This document shows, piece by piece, positions 40,814 through 48,289 of a DNA stretch of 64,000 bases. The position numbers were made by a program, and so were the translations under genes. The DNA comes from Streptomyces sp. Je 1-332 (lineage in GTDB: Bacteria; Actinomycetota; Actinomycetes; Streptomycetales; Streptomycetaceae): NCBI RefSeq assembly GCF_040730185.1, contig NZ_CP160402.1, positions 5,270,001 to 5,334,000 on the forward strand, in the 5' to 3' direction. The notes below the pieces were generated by a model. It was not told the origin of the DNA, searched no databases, and saw nothing but the letters and a program-made list of their open reading frames with translations. Every line of letters starts with the position of its first letter. Within the stretch, counting starts at the first letter, position 1.

Positions 40814-42922
40814 TCAGAACCTTCCGCCCCCGCCCATCCGGCCCCGGGTACCGCCGCCGCCGAAGCTTCCGGGACCGCCTCCGCCGAAGCCACCGCCGCC
40901 GAAGCCGCCCCCTCCGAAGCCGCCCCCGCCCATGCCGCGGCCTCCTCCGAAGAGCTCGCCGAGGATGATGCCGCCGAGGACCGCGCCGCCCATGCCGCCG
41001 CCACGGCCGCCGGCGCCTCCGTAGGGGTTGCCGTAGCCGCGTACGTCGCGTTCGGCGAGCTGCTGGGCCTGCCGGGCCTGGGTGTCGGCCTGCTGGGCCT
41101 CGGCGAGCGCCGCGGAGGCGTCGGTGTCCTTGGCAGCTTCCGCACCCGCGAGATGGCGTTGGGCCTCGGCGAGGCGGGTCCGCGCCTCGCTGCCCACGCC
41201 GCCCCGGTGCGTGTCGATGAGGTCCGCCGCCGTTCCCACGGCGCTGCGCGCGGTGAGCAGGGCCTGGCCGAGGAGGGTGGCTGCGCGCTGTCGGGTGACC
41301 TCGCGCTCGCGGGCGCCCTTGAGGGACTCGTCGAGGACCGCGTCGGCCTCCTCGACCCGGCGCAGGGCGTCGATCGGGTCGTGCGGGCCCGCGGCCATCT
41401 TCTTGCGGACCTCGGCGACCACCGTCTCCGCGCGGGCGATACGGCCGTGCAGGTCGGCCGTGGAGGCCCCCGCCGTGGTGCCTTCGAGGAGGCCGCGCGC
41501 CTCGGCGAGGTCGGTCTCCGTCTCGGTGAGCGCGGCGGGGAGCTTCTCCGTGGCCAGCGCCAGCTCGTCGGCGAGCCGGTCGACGGCGTCCACGAGGGTG
41601 CCGGCCTGGTCGATGGCGCCCTCGGCGGCCCGCAGATGGACGGCGGCCTTGCCGTTGTCGCCCGCGTCGATGGCCTGGCGTGCCTCGTTCAGATGCGTCG
41701 TGGCGAAGACGAGGCGGTCCTTGGCCTGCTCCACGTGGCCGACCACGGCCGCGGACGCGGGTGGCGCGTACTGTTCGCGGATCTTGCCGAGGGTGGTCTC
41801 CGCCGCCGATGTGCGGCCCGTGACCTCCCGGAACACCTGCTCGGCGTGGTCCAGGGCTCCCGTCACGTCGCGTTCCAGGGCGCGCAGCTGGTCGAAACCC
41901 GCGGCCTCCGCGTCGAGGCGCCGTCCCGCCTCGGTGCAGCGCGCGACGATCTCGTCCAGCATGGTGCGCCGGGTCGCGTCGTCCTCCGGATAGGCGTCGT
42001 CCAGCTGCTGGCGCAGCTTGAAGGCCGTGGTCAGCTCGGAGCGTGCGTACGCGAGCGCGTCCGTGAAGGGCCGCACCGCCTCGTCGCCGAACTGGGCGGT
42101 GGCGAAGCCGAGTTCCTCCGCGCTGGTGCGGATCGCGTCGTCGGTCTCCACCAGGAGCTGCTTGCTGCGCTTGTCGAGCTCCGGGAGCGGGGTGGGCCCC
42201 TGGCCCGCCGCGCCCTTGCCCCAGCCGCCGGCTCCGGGCGTCGTCCGCGTGTTCGTACGCCGCTTGCGGCGGCTGTACGCGACCGCCGCGAGGGCGCCGG
42301 CGCCGCCGACCACCGCGATGGGCAGGACGAGGTCGCCGGTGGCCGTCTCCGCACCGCCGCCGCTGCCGCCACCCGGATCGGCGGCTCCCGGGGTGATCTC
42401 CGGGGTGGGGACGGGCCTGCCGGTGAGGACCGCGCTGTAGCCGTTCGCGGCGCCGATGGCCGCGCCCGCCCAGTCGTTCTGCCGCAGCGCGGGCTTGATC
42501 GCGGTGGTCGCCACGTCCTGGAGCTGGGCCTCGGTGAGCCGCGAGTCGGCGTCCGCGGAGTAGGCGTACTGGCGGTCGTGCGTGGCTACGGCGAGCAGCA
42601 GGTCGTCGAGACCGAGCCCGTTGCGCTGAGCGGTGACATCCGCCCAGTCCTGCGCGCCGCGCCCGGAGAAGTCTCGTACGTAGACGACGAAGAGCTGGAG
42701 GCCGCGGTCGTCGTAGAGTCGGTCGAGCGCCCGTGCGGTGGCGTCCTTGCGGTCGCCGAGCGCGCCCACCTTGTCGGTGATCTGGCCGTCACGGGAGAGC
42801 GTGACCGGGTCGTCGGCCGGGGCGGCGAGTGCCGAGGGGGCGGCCAGCAGCAACAGGCACCAGCTGAGCAGTGCGACAGCTACCGCTGACGCCCGCACGA
42901 CTATGTGTGAGGGCGGCGTCAC
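40814..42922 (-). CDS. TPM-domain membrane protein with coiled-coil and Gly-rich tail
   Basis: The 702-aa product has a signal peptide (about 8-34), and a TPM/YgcG-like extracytoplasmic domain (about 40-170: ITDKVGALGDRKDATARAL, GLQLFVVYVRDFSG). A membrane helix lies near 195-215 (LVLPIAVVGGAGALAAVAY), followed by a long helical cytoplasmic region (about 250-640) and a Gly-rich tail (repeats of GGGGF with Met) ending MGGGGRF. TPM proteins are linked to membrane-protein repair, and this one is just upstream of pspA on the same strand. Loss of stable structure in the tail resembles that of DUF4349- or PspA-partner-like scaffold proteins. The GTG start at 42922 has no clear ribosome site. Confidence 0.83.
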   Translation of the reverse strand: MTPPSHIVVRASAVAVALLSWCLLLLAAPSALAAPADDPVTLSRDGQITDKVGALGDRKDATARALDRLYDDRGLQLFVVYVRDFSGRGAQDWADVTAQRNGLGLDDLLLAVATHDRQYAYSADADSRLTEAQLQDVATTAIKPALRQNDWAGAAIGAANGYSAVLTGRPVPTPEITPGAADPGGGSGGGAETATGDLVLPIAVVGGAGALAAVAYSRRKRRTNTRTTPGAGGWGKGAAGQGPTPLPELDKRSKQLLVETDDAIRTSAEELGFATAQFGDEAVRPFTDALAYARSELTTAFKLRQQLDDAYPEDDATRRTMLDEIVARCTEAGRRLDAEAAGFDQLRALERDVTGALDHAEQVFREVTGRTSAAETTLGKIREQYAPPASAAVVGHVEQAKDRLVFATTHLNEARQAIDAGDNGKAAVHLRAAEGAIDQAGTLVDAVDRLADELALATEKLPAALTETETDLAEARGLLEGTTAGASTADLHGRIARAETVVAEVRKKMAAGPHDPIDALRRVEEADAVLDESLKGAREREVTRQRAATLLGQALLTARSAVGTAADLIDTHRGGVGSEARTRLAEAQRHLAGAEAAKDTDASAALAEAQQADTQARQAQQLAERDVRGYGNPYGGAGGRGGGMGGAVLGGIILGELFGGGRGMGGGGFGGGGFGGGGFGGGGPGSFGGGGTRGRMGGGGRF

Positions 42923-43002
42923 ATTTGGGAGCGTATGACCGTCTTGGGGGGTGCGCGACCGGGGGAACGGGCGGGGGATCGGGCGGCGTCCTTCCCCAGG
43001 GT

Positions 43003-43092
43003 CTCTGTCAGCCTCGGGTCCTCTGTCAGCCTCGGGTCCTCTGTCGGCCCTGGGTCCTCCGTCCGCCTCGGGTCCTCTGTCCGCCCCGGGGC
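43003..43092. repeat. Five tandem 18-base units
   Basis: Units begin at 43003, 43021, 43039, 43057 and 43075, with consensus CTCTGTCAGCCTCGGGTC; the first two are identical and the others drift at several positions. They lie in the 211-base gap between the phosphotransferase and TPM genes on the minus strand. Period and composition differ from the 28.4 kb array. Confidence 0.9.
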
Positions 43093-43133
43093 GCCCAGCG
43101 TCTCGTGCCGCCTCCCGTCAGTGCTGCCCAGCG

Positions 43134-43859
43134 CTACTCCAGCACCAGCTCCACCGCCGCATCCAGCCACCGCAACTCGTCCGCCCCCAGCGTCGGGTTC
43201 GCTGCCCGGCGGGCGCGGGCCTCCGCGAGGTGGTTGGTCGCTGTGGCCCTGACATCGACCGCCGCGTCCGTCAGGAGCGTGGCCAGGGCGGCGCGTGACC
43301 CCGCGGCCTCGGGTCTGCCGCTCACCGCGACCTCCGCGAGGATCAGCGCCGACATCGCCCAGTCGAGGCCGGGCGGCCCCTCCTCCGTGGTGGCCCAGTC
43401 GATCACCACGGGGCCCTCCGGGGTGAGGATCACGTTCCCCGGGTGGAGATCGAGATGCAGGACGCGGTCCGTGGGCGAGGCGGACGAGCGAGCAGGAAGG
43501 GCGTGCAGCGTGTGCAGCGACCGGGCGAGGATCACCGCCGCCTCCTGCGGCGTGATCGCGCCCCGCAACGCGGCCTCCGCCATGGTCGGCCCCGTCAGCC
43601 GCCCCATGACCAGGTCGGTGGGCGGCGCCCCGGCCTCGGCCGGGCGCACCGGCGGTACGGGATACCCGTGCTCGTACAGATACGTCATGACGGCGGCCTC
43701 GTCCGTCGCGTCGGTCCCGTCCCGATACCGGCGCAGCACCCACGTGTCGTCCAGTGCGAAGACATCCGCGGTGCGACCCGAGCCGAGCAGTCGATCAGTC
43801 GTCCCCATCCCGGGAGCGTAAGCCGCCTCCTGGTCCTCCGCAGCGAAATGGCGCCTCAT
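43134..43859 (-). CDS. Aminoglycoside-phosphotransferase-like kinase
   Basis: The 241-aa product starts at ATG 43859 (MRRHFAAEDQE), because GGAGGTGGAG lies eight bases upstream; a second candidate is ATG 43808. It has the APH fold: a nucleotide-binding N-lobe (SGRTADVFALDDTWVLRRYRD), the catalytic loop HLDLHPGNVIL near residue 155 and the metal-binding IDWA near 174. Such proteins phosphorylate sugars, choline, homoserine or antibiotics; the substrate cannot be inferred. It is monocistronic and followed by the 18-base tandem array. Confidence 0.85.
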   Translation of the reverse strand: MRRHFAAEDQEAAYAPGMGTTDRLLGSGRTADVFALDDTWVLRRYRDGTDATDEAAVMTYLYEHGYPVPPVRPAEAGAPPTDLVMGRLTGPTMAEAALRGAITPQEAAVILARSLHTLHALPARSSASPTDRVLHLDLHPGNVILTPEGPVVIDWATTEEGPPGLDWAMSALILAEVAVSGRPEAAGSRAALATLLTDAAVDVRATATNHLAEARARRAANPTLGADELRWLDAAVELVLE

Positions 43860-43906
43860 CCGGCGAACTCCACCTCCGGACACCTCCCCGAAGGGCCGTA
43901 GCGGCG

Positions 43907-44713
43907 CTACTGCTCCCCCCGCCGCCGGATCTTGTTCCCGAGCCACACCAGCGGATCGTACTTCCGGTCAACTGTCCGTTCCTTCAAGGGGATCAAGGCA
44001 TTGTCCGTGATCTTGATGCCCTCCGGGCACACCTCCGTACAGCACTTCGTGATGTTGCAGTAGCCGAGGCCGTGCTCGTCCTGAGCGGTCTTCTTGCGGT
44101 CGATGCCGCTCTCCGCCGCCGCGTCCAGCGGGTGCATGTCCAGCTCCGCGACCCGCATCAGGAAGCGTGGTCCCGCGAACGCCGCCTTGTTCTCCTCGTG
44201 GTCGCGCACCACATGGCACGTGTCCTGGCACAGGAAGCACTCGATGCACTTGCGGAACTCCTGGGAGCGGTCCACGTCCGCCTGCTGCATGCGGTACTCG
44301 CCGGGGCCGAGGTCCGCAGGTGGCACGAAGGACGGCACCTCCCGCGCCTTCGTGTAGTTGAAGCCGACGTCCGTCACCAGGTCCCGCACCACAGGAAAGG
44401 CCCGCAGCGGTGTCACCGTGATGACGTCCTCGCGGCTGAACACCGACATCCGCGTCATGCACATGAGCCGCGGCCGGCCGTTGATCTCCGCCGAGCACGA
44501 ACCGCACTTGCCCGCCTTGCAGTTCCAGCGCACCGCGAGGTCGGGGGCCTGGGTCGCCTGCAGGCGGTGGATGATGTCGAGGACGACCTCGCCTTCGTTG
44601 ACCTCGACCGTGAAGTCCTCCAGGTCGCCGCCCTCGACGTTCCCGCGCCAGACCCGGAACCGCGCGTCGTACGAGGTGGAACTCGGCGTGGACGCGGACG
44701 TAGACGTACTCAC
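43907..44713 (-). CDS. sdhB: Succinate dehydrogenase iron-sulfur subunit
   Basis: The 268-aa product has a plant-type [2Fe-2S] centre (NCKAGKCGSCSAEING near 65-80) and two ferredoxin-like clusters (CIECFLCQDTC near 155 and CCTEVCPEGIKI near 222). It moves electrons from SdhA to the membrane subunit. GTG 44713 overlaps the sdhA stop by four bases (GTGA), so it is translationally coupled. The operon order membrane-flavo-iron-sulfur matches the Sdh1 type of mycobacteria (Rv0249c-Rv0247c) rather than the four-subunit SdhCDAB. The first 15 residues are a Ser/Thr-rich extension. Confidence 0.95.
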   Translation of the reverse strand: MSTSTSASTPSSTSYDARFRVWRGNVEGGDLEDFTVEVNEGEVVLDIIHRLQATQAPDLAVRWNCKAGKCGSCSAEINGRPRLMCMTRMSVFSREDVITVTPLRAFPVVRDLVTDVGFNYTKAREVPSFVPPADLGPGEYRMQQADVDRSQEFRKCIECFLCQDTCHVVRDHEENKAAFAGPRFLMRVAELDMHPLDAAAESGIDRKKTAQDEHGLGYCNITKCCTEVCPEGIKITDNALIPLKERTVDRKYDPLVWLGNKIRRRGEQ

Positions 44714-46662
44714 TCGTAAAGCTCCTCTTCGGCCAGGTACTTGACCAGCTCTTCCTTATCGAAGAGAGCAAGCAGGTCGGGACGGATGGGCTCGGTGGTG
44801 ACCCGCACCAGGTCGATCTGGCCGCGTACGGGGTCGGTCGCCGCGAGCCCGCCGGAAGGATCCGTGAGCTGGCAGAGCAGATTCGCGCGGCGCCATTCGC
44901 GGTTCATCCCCGGATGGTCCTCGCGGGTGTGGCCGCCCCGGCTCTCCGTGCGCTCCAGGGCGGCCCGCGCCACGCACTCGCTGACGAGCAGCATGTTGCG
45001 CAGATCGAGTGCCAGGTGCCAGCCGGGGTTGAACTGTCGGTGCCCCTCGACGCCGGCCCGCCGTGCCCGCACGCGCAGTTCCGCGAGCTTCTCCAGGGCC
45101 TGCTCCATCTCCGCCTCGCGGCGGATGATGCCGACCAGGTCGTTCATCGTCTGCTGGAGTTCCTGGTGGAGGGTGTACGGATTCTCCGGTGTCGCCCCTT
45201 CCTCGGGGCCCTCCGCACTGAACGGCCGCAGCGCCTCGGCGGCCGCCGTGTCCACCTCGACCTCGTCCACCAACGGCCTCGCGCCCGCCCCGGTGAGACC
45301 CGCCCCGGAGAAGCCCGCCGCGTACCGCGCCGCGTGCAGCCCCGCGCGCCGCCCGAACACGAGCAGGTCGGACAGGGAGTTGCCGCCGAGCCGGTTGGAG
45401 CCGTGCATGCCGCCGGCGACCTCTCCTGCCGCGTACAGACCCGGTACGCGCTCCGCCGCCGCCGTGTCCGACTCGACCGCGATGCCGCCCATCACGTAGT
45501 GGCAGGTCGGTCCGACCTCCATCGCCTCGGCGGTGATGTCGACGTCCGCGAGCTCCTTGAACTGGTGGTACATCGAGGGCAGTCGGCGCCGGATGACCTC
45601 CGCGGGCATGCGCGTCGACACGTCCAGGAAGACCCCGCCGTGCGGCGATCCGCGGCCCGCCTTCACCTCGGAGTTGATCGCGCGCGCCACTTCGTCGCGC
45701 GGAAGCAGCTCCGGAGGGCGCCGGTTGTTGTCCGGGTCGTCGTACCAGCGATCGCCCTCGTCCTCCGACTGGGCGTACTTCTCCTTGAAGACGTCCGGCA
45801 CGTAGTCGAACATGAACCGCTTGCCTTCGGAGTTGCGCAGTACACCGCCGTCGCCGCGCACCGACTCGGTGACCAGAATGCCCTTCACCGAAGGCGGCCA
45901 GACCATCCCCGTCGGGTGGAACTGCACGAACTCCATGTTCAGGAGCGGCGCCCCGGCGAGCAGCGCGAGCGCGTGGCCGTCGCCCGTGTACTCCCACGAG
46001 TTCGACGTCACCTTGAAGGACTTGCCGATGCCGCCGGTCGCGAGAACGACGCTCGGGGCCTCGAGCACGAAGAAGCGGCCGGACTCGCGGTCGTAGCAGA
46101 ACGTGCCACTGACCCGCTCGCCCTCCTTGAGGACGCGGGTGACCGTGCACTCCTGGAAGACCTTCAACCGCGCTTCGTGGTCCCCGAATTCGCGTTCGTC
46201 CTCCTGCTGGAGGGAGACGATCTTCTGTTGAAGGGTGCGGATGAGCTCCAGGCCGGTCCGGTCGCCCACGTGCGCGAGGCGGGGATACTCGTGCCCACCG
46301 AAGTTGCGCTGGGAGATCCGCCCGTCCGCCGTACGGTCGAACAGCGCGCCCCAGGTCTCCAACTCCCATACGCGGTCCGGAGCTTCACGCGCGTGCAGCT
46401 CGGCCATCCGCCACTGATTGAGGAACTTGCCGCCGCGCAGGGTGTCGCGGAAGTGCACCTGCCAGTTGTCGCCGGAGTTCACGTTGCCCATGGAGGCCGC
46501 GATGCCGCCCTCGGCCATCACCGTATGGGCCTTGCCGAACAAGGACTTGCAGATCACTGCGGTACGGGCGCCCTGCTCACGTGCCTCGATCGCGGCCCGC
46601 AGGCCCGCTCCTCCGGCTCCCACCACGACAACGTCCCACTGCTGCCGCTCCACTTGAGACAT
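44710..46662 (-). CDS. sdhA: Succinate dehydrogenase flavoprotein subunit
   Basis: The 650-aa product starts at ATG 46662 (MSQVERQQWDVVVVGAGGAG), one base overlapping the membrane-subunit stop, with a GAGG ribosome site. The FAD-binding Rossmann motif is followed by KAHTVMAEGGIAASMG near 45, which holds the histidine for covalent FAD. Substrate and catalytic motifs FVQFHPTGM near 240, LPRDEVARAI near 310 and HGSNRLGGNSLSDLLVFG near 420 are present. It oxidises succinate to fumarate. A longer frame upstream runs into the membrane subunit and is not the start. Confidence 0.96.
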   Translation of the reverse strand: MSQVERQQWDVVVVGAGGAGLRAAIEAREQGARTAVICKSLFGKAHTVMAEGGIAASMGNVNSGDNWQVHFRDTLRGGKFLNQWRMAELHAREAPDRVWELETWGALFDRTADGRISQRNFGGHEYPRLAHVGDRTGLELIRTLQQKIVSLQQEDEREFGDHEARLKVFQECTVTRVLKEGERVSGTFCYDRESGRFFVLEAPSVVLATGGIGKSFKVTSNSWEYTGDGHALALLAGAPLLNMEFVQFHPTGMVWPPSVKGILVTESVRGDGGVLRNSEGKRFMFDYVPDVFKEKYAQSEDEGDRWYDDPDNNRRPPELLPRDEVARAINSEVKAGRGSPHGGVFLDVSTRMPAEVIRRRLPSMYHQFKELADVDITAEAMEVGPTCHYVMGGIAVESDTAAAERVPGLYAAGEVAGGMHGSNRLGGNSLSDLLVFGRRAGLHAARYAAGFSGAGLTGAGARPLVDEVEVDTAAAEALRPFSAEGPEEGATPENPYTLHQELQQTMNDLVGIIRREAEMEQALEKLAELRVRARRAGVEGHRQFNPGWHLALDLRNMLLVSECVARAALERTESRGGHTREDHPGMNREWRRANLLCQLTDPSGGLAATDPVRGQIDLVRVTTEPIRPDLLALFDKEELVKYLAEEELYE

Positions 46663-47495
46663 CAGAACAACCTCGGATCGTCGAAGGCGCCGGACGCGAT
46701 CAGATACACGTAGAAGTCGGCGAGCGCCACGCTCACCAAGGAAGCCCAGGCGAGCAGCATGTGACGGGCATTCAGCTTCCCGACCCACTGCCACATGCGG
46801 TAGCGCACGGGGTGCTTGGAGAAGTGCTTGAGCTTGCCGCCGACGATGTGCCGGCAGGAGTGGCAGGAGAGGGTGTACGCCCAGATCAGCACGATGTTGA
46901 CCAGCATGACGAGCGTGCCGAGGCCCATGTGGCCCCACTCGTAGTGCTCATCGCGGAACGAAAGCACGGTGTCGTACGTGAGGATGCCCGCCACCGGGAC
47001 CGCCGCGTAGAAGAAGTAGCGGTGGATGTTCTGCAGGATGAGCGGGAAGCGGGTCTCTCCGGAGTACTTCTTGTGCGGCTCGGCGACCGCGCAGGCGGGC
47101 GGTGACGCCCAGAAGCCGCGGTAGTACGCCTTGCGGTAGTAGTAGCAGGTCAGGCGGAAGCCGAGGGGGAAGATCAGGATCAGCAGGGCGGGGGACAGGC
47201 CCCACCAGCTGCCGAAGATCTCCCAGTTGGGTCCCGACCGCATCGGCTCGCAGTTCTCGGCGAGGCACGGTGAGTAGAACGGTGAGACGTAGGGCGCCGC
47301 GTAATAGTCCGCGTTGGCGAAGGCCCGCCACGTCGAGTAGACGATGAAGGCGAAGAGGCCGGCGGCGGTCGCGGCGGGCGCGAGCCACCAGCGGTCGGTC
47401 CGCAGATGGGCAGCGCTGATCGCGGCGCGCGTCGCCGCTCTGACGCCGCCGGGATCCTGACCGCTTTTCAGATGGGGTTCCGTGCCGGTGGCCAA
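46662..47495 (-). CDS. sdhC: Succinate dehydrogenase membrane anchor subunit
   Basis: The 277-aa product is a single membrane subunit with about five helices (WLAPAATAAGLFAFIVYS, ALLILIFPLGFRLTCYYY, HRYFFYAAVPVAGILTY, LGTLVMLVNIVLIWAYTL, MLLAWASLVSVALADFYVY). It contains several His that can ligate haem or bind quinone (HRYFF, HYEWGH, CHSCRHIV). Length and composition match mycobacterial Sdh1 membrane subunits rather than SdhC/SdhD pairs. The start is TTG 47495 with GGAG five bases upstream, unusual for a central-metabolism gene and a possible cause of low expression. It is the first gene of the sdhCAB operon. Confidence 0.9.
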   Translation of the reverse strand: MATGTEPHLKSGQDPGGVRAATRAAISAAHLRTDRWWLAPAATAAGLFAFIVYSTWRAFANADYYAAPYVSPFYSPCLAENCEPMRSGPNWEIFGSWWGLSPALLILIFPLGFRLTCYYYRKAYYRGFWASPPACAVAEPHKKYSGETRFPLILQNIHRYFFYAAVPVAGILTYDTVLSFRDEHYEWGHMGLGTLVMLVNIVLIWAYTLSCHSCRHIVGGKLKHFSKHPVRYRMWQWVGKLNARHMLLAWASLVSVALADFYVYLIASGAFDDPRLF

Positions 47496-47596
47496 CGAGG
47501 CTCCACTCCTTTGTCCTCAGGTTCGTCCGCAGGTTCGTCCGCAGGTCGGGCGGCCTGGCTCGGCCGCCGAAGGGCGCTCAGGGCGCGCCGGACCGG

Positions 47597-47911
47597 TCAA
47601 GGCGCGTGCCGGTCGCTCGCGCCGAGGCCCTCGTCGTCCGAGTCCGTCCACAGCGAGCTGTCGTACGGCGTATCGGGGATGGTGACCAGGTCAAGACGTT
47701 TCTGCGGGGCCACGGCCGGGTCGTGGGCCGAGGCGCGCAGGAGCGCGACGCTCTCGCGCAGGTGGTCGGCGTCCGCCCGGACGCGGCGCACGTCGATCGC
47801 GGCAGGCCCGCCCCGGGAACCATCGCCGACCTGCTGCTCCAGCTTGCCGACGGCGCGGAGCAGCTCGTCGACACTTCGCTGAACAGCCGTCAGATCATCC
47901 TGCAGAGCCAT
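47597..47911 (-). CDS. Conserved-looking hypothetical protein, 104 aa
   Basis: GAGGG lies six bases before the ATG at 47911. The product begins MALQDDLTAVQRSVDELLRA with a heptad-like helix (residues 5-30), a Gly/Asp-rich turn, then a second helix (VRADADHLRESVALLRASA) and an acidic tail with YDSSLWTDSDDEG. No signal peptide is present. The fold looks like a small helical hairpin. It lies about 100 bases upstream of sdhC on the same strand and may be co-transcribed with the sdh operon. Function unknown. Confidence 0.75.
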   Translation of the reverse strand: MALQDDLTAVQRSVDELLRAVGKLEQQVGDGSRGGPAAIDVRRVRADADHLRESVALLRASAHDPAVAPQKRLDLVTIPDTPYDSSLWTDSDDEGLGASDRHAP

Positions 47912-48289
47912 GACTTGCCCTCACTTCAGGGGTGCGGTGGCAACGTTCATGCGCCTGCGAGTGTCGCGCGTCACATCCCGGCTTGTGAAGGGATCTGCAG
48001 GGATTCCCGGCTCGCACGCGCCGAAACGCGCCGCTGGAACGCGCCGGGGTGTGCGCCGCCGCCCCGACGTGCCTCGGGGCGCGGGCCGATCCCCTCGTCA
48101 CGCTCGGTCACGCGGGGTTGGGCCGCACGAGTGGGATCCGGTGCCCCCACGCCGTGTCGTCCCCCAGGGCCGGGTCCCGTCCCCTTCAGTGGATCGATAG
48201 ATGTGATCAGCTCCATATACCGCCAAACGTGATCAAACCCGGCCCGGTCCTGGTAGCGGGCGGCCGGGCGAGCCCCGGAGGTACCCGTC
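47912..48289. promoter_or_regulatory. Divergent gap before the orphan binding protein
   Basis: No gene is visible in these 378 bases. Two GTGATCA words lie 26 bases apart (48203-48209 and 48229-48235), the first reading ATGTGATCA, separated by an AT-rich CCATATACC. They are 55-85 bases before the start of the binding protein, so they may mark an operator or promoter. The rest is GC-rich with no repeat or RNA-like structure that I can see. Confidence 0.4.

Noticed and set aside
44756..46369. A long frame within sdhA on the same strand in another reading frame
   Set aside because: It is Arg/Gly/Pro-rich, matches no protein, and overlaps a complete sdhA with all motifs intact.
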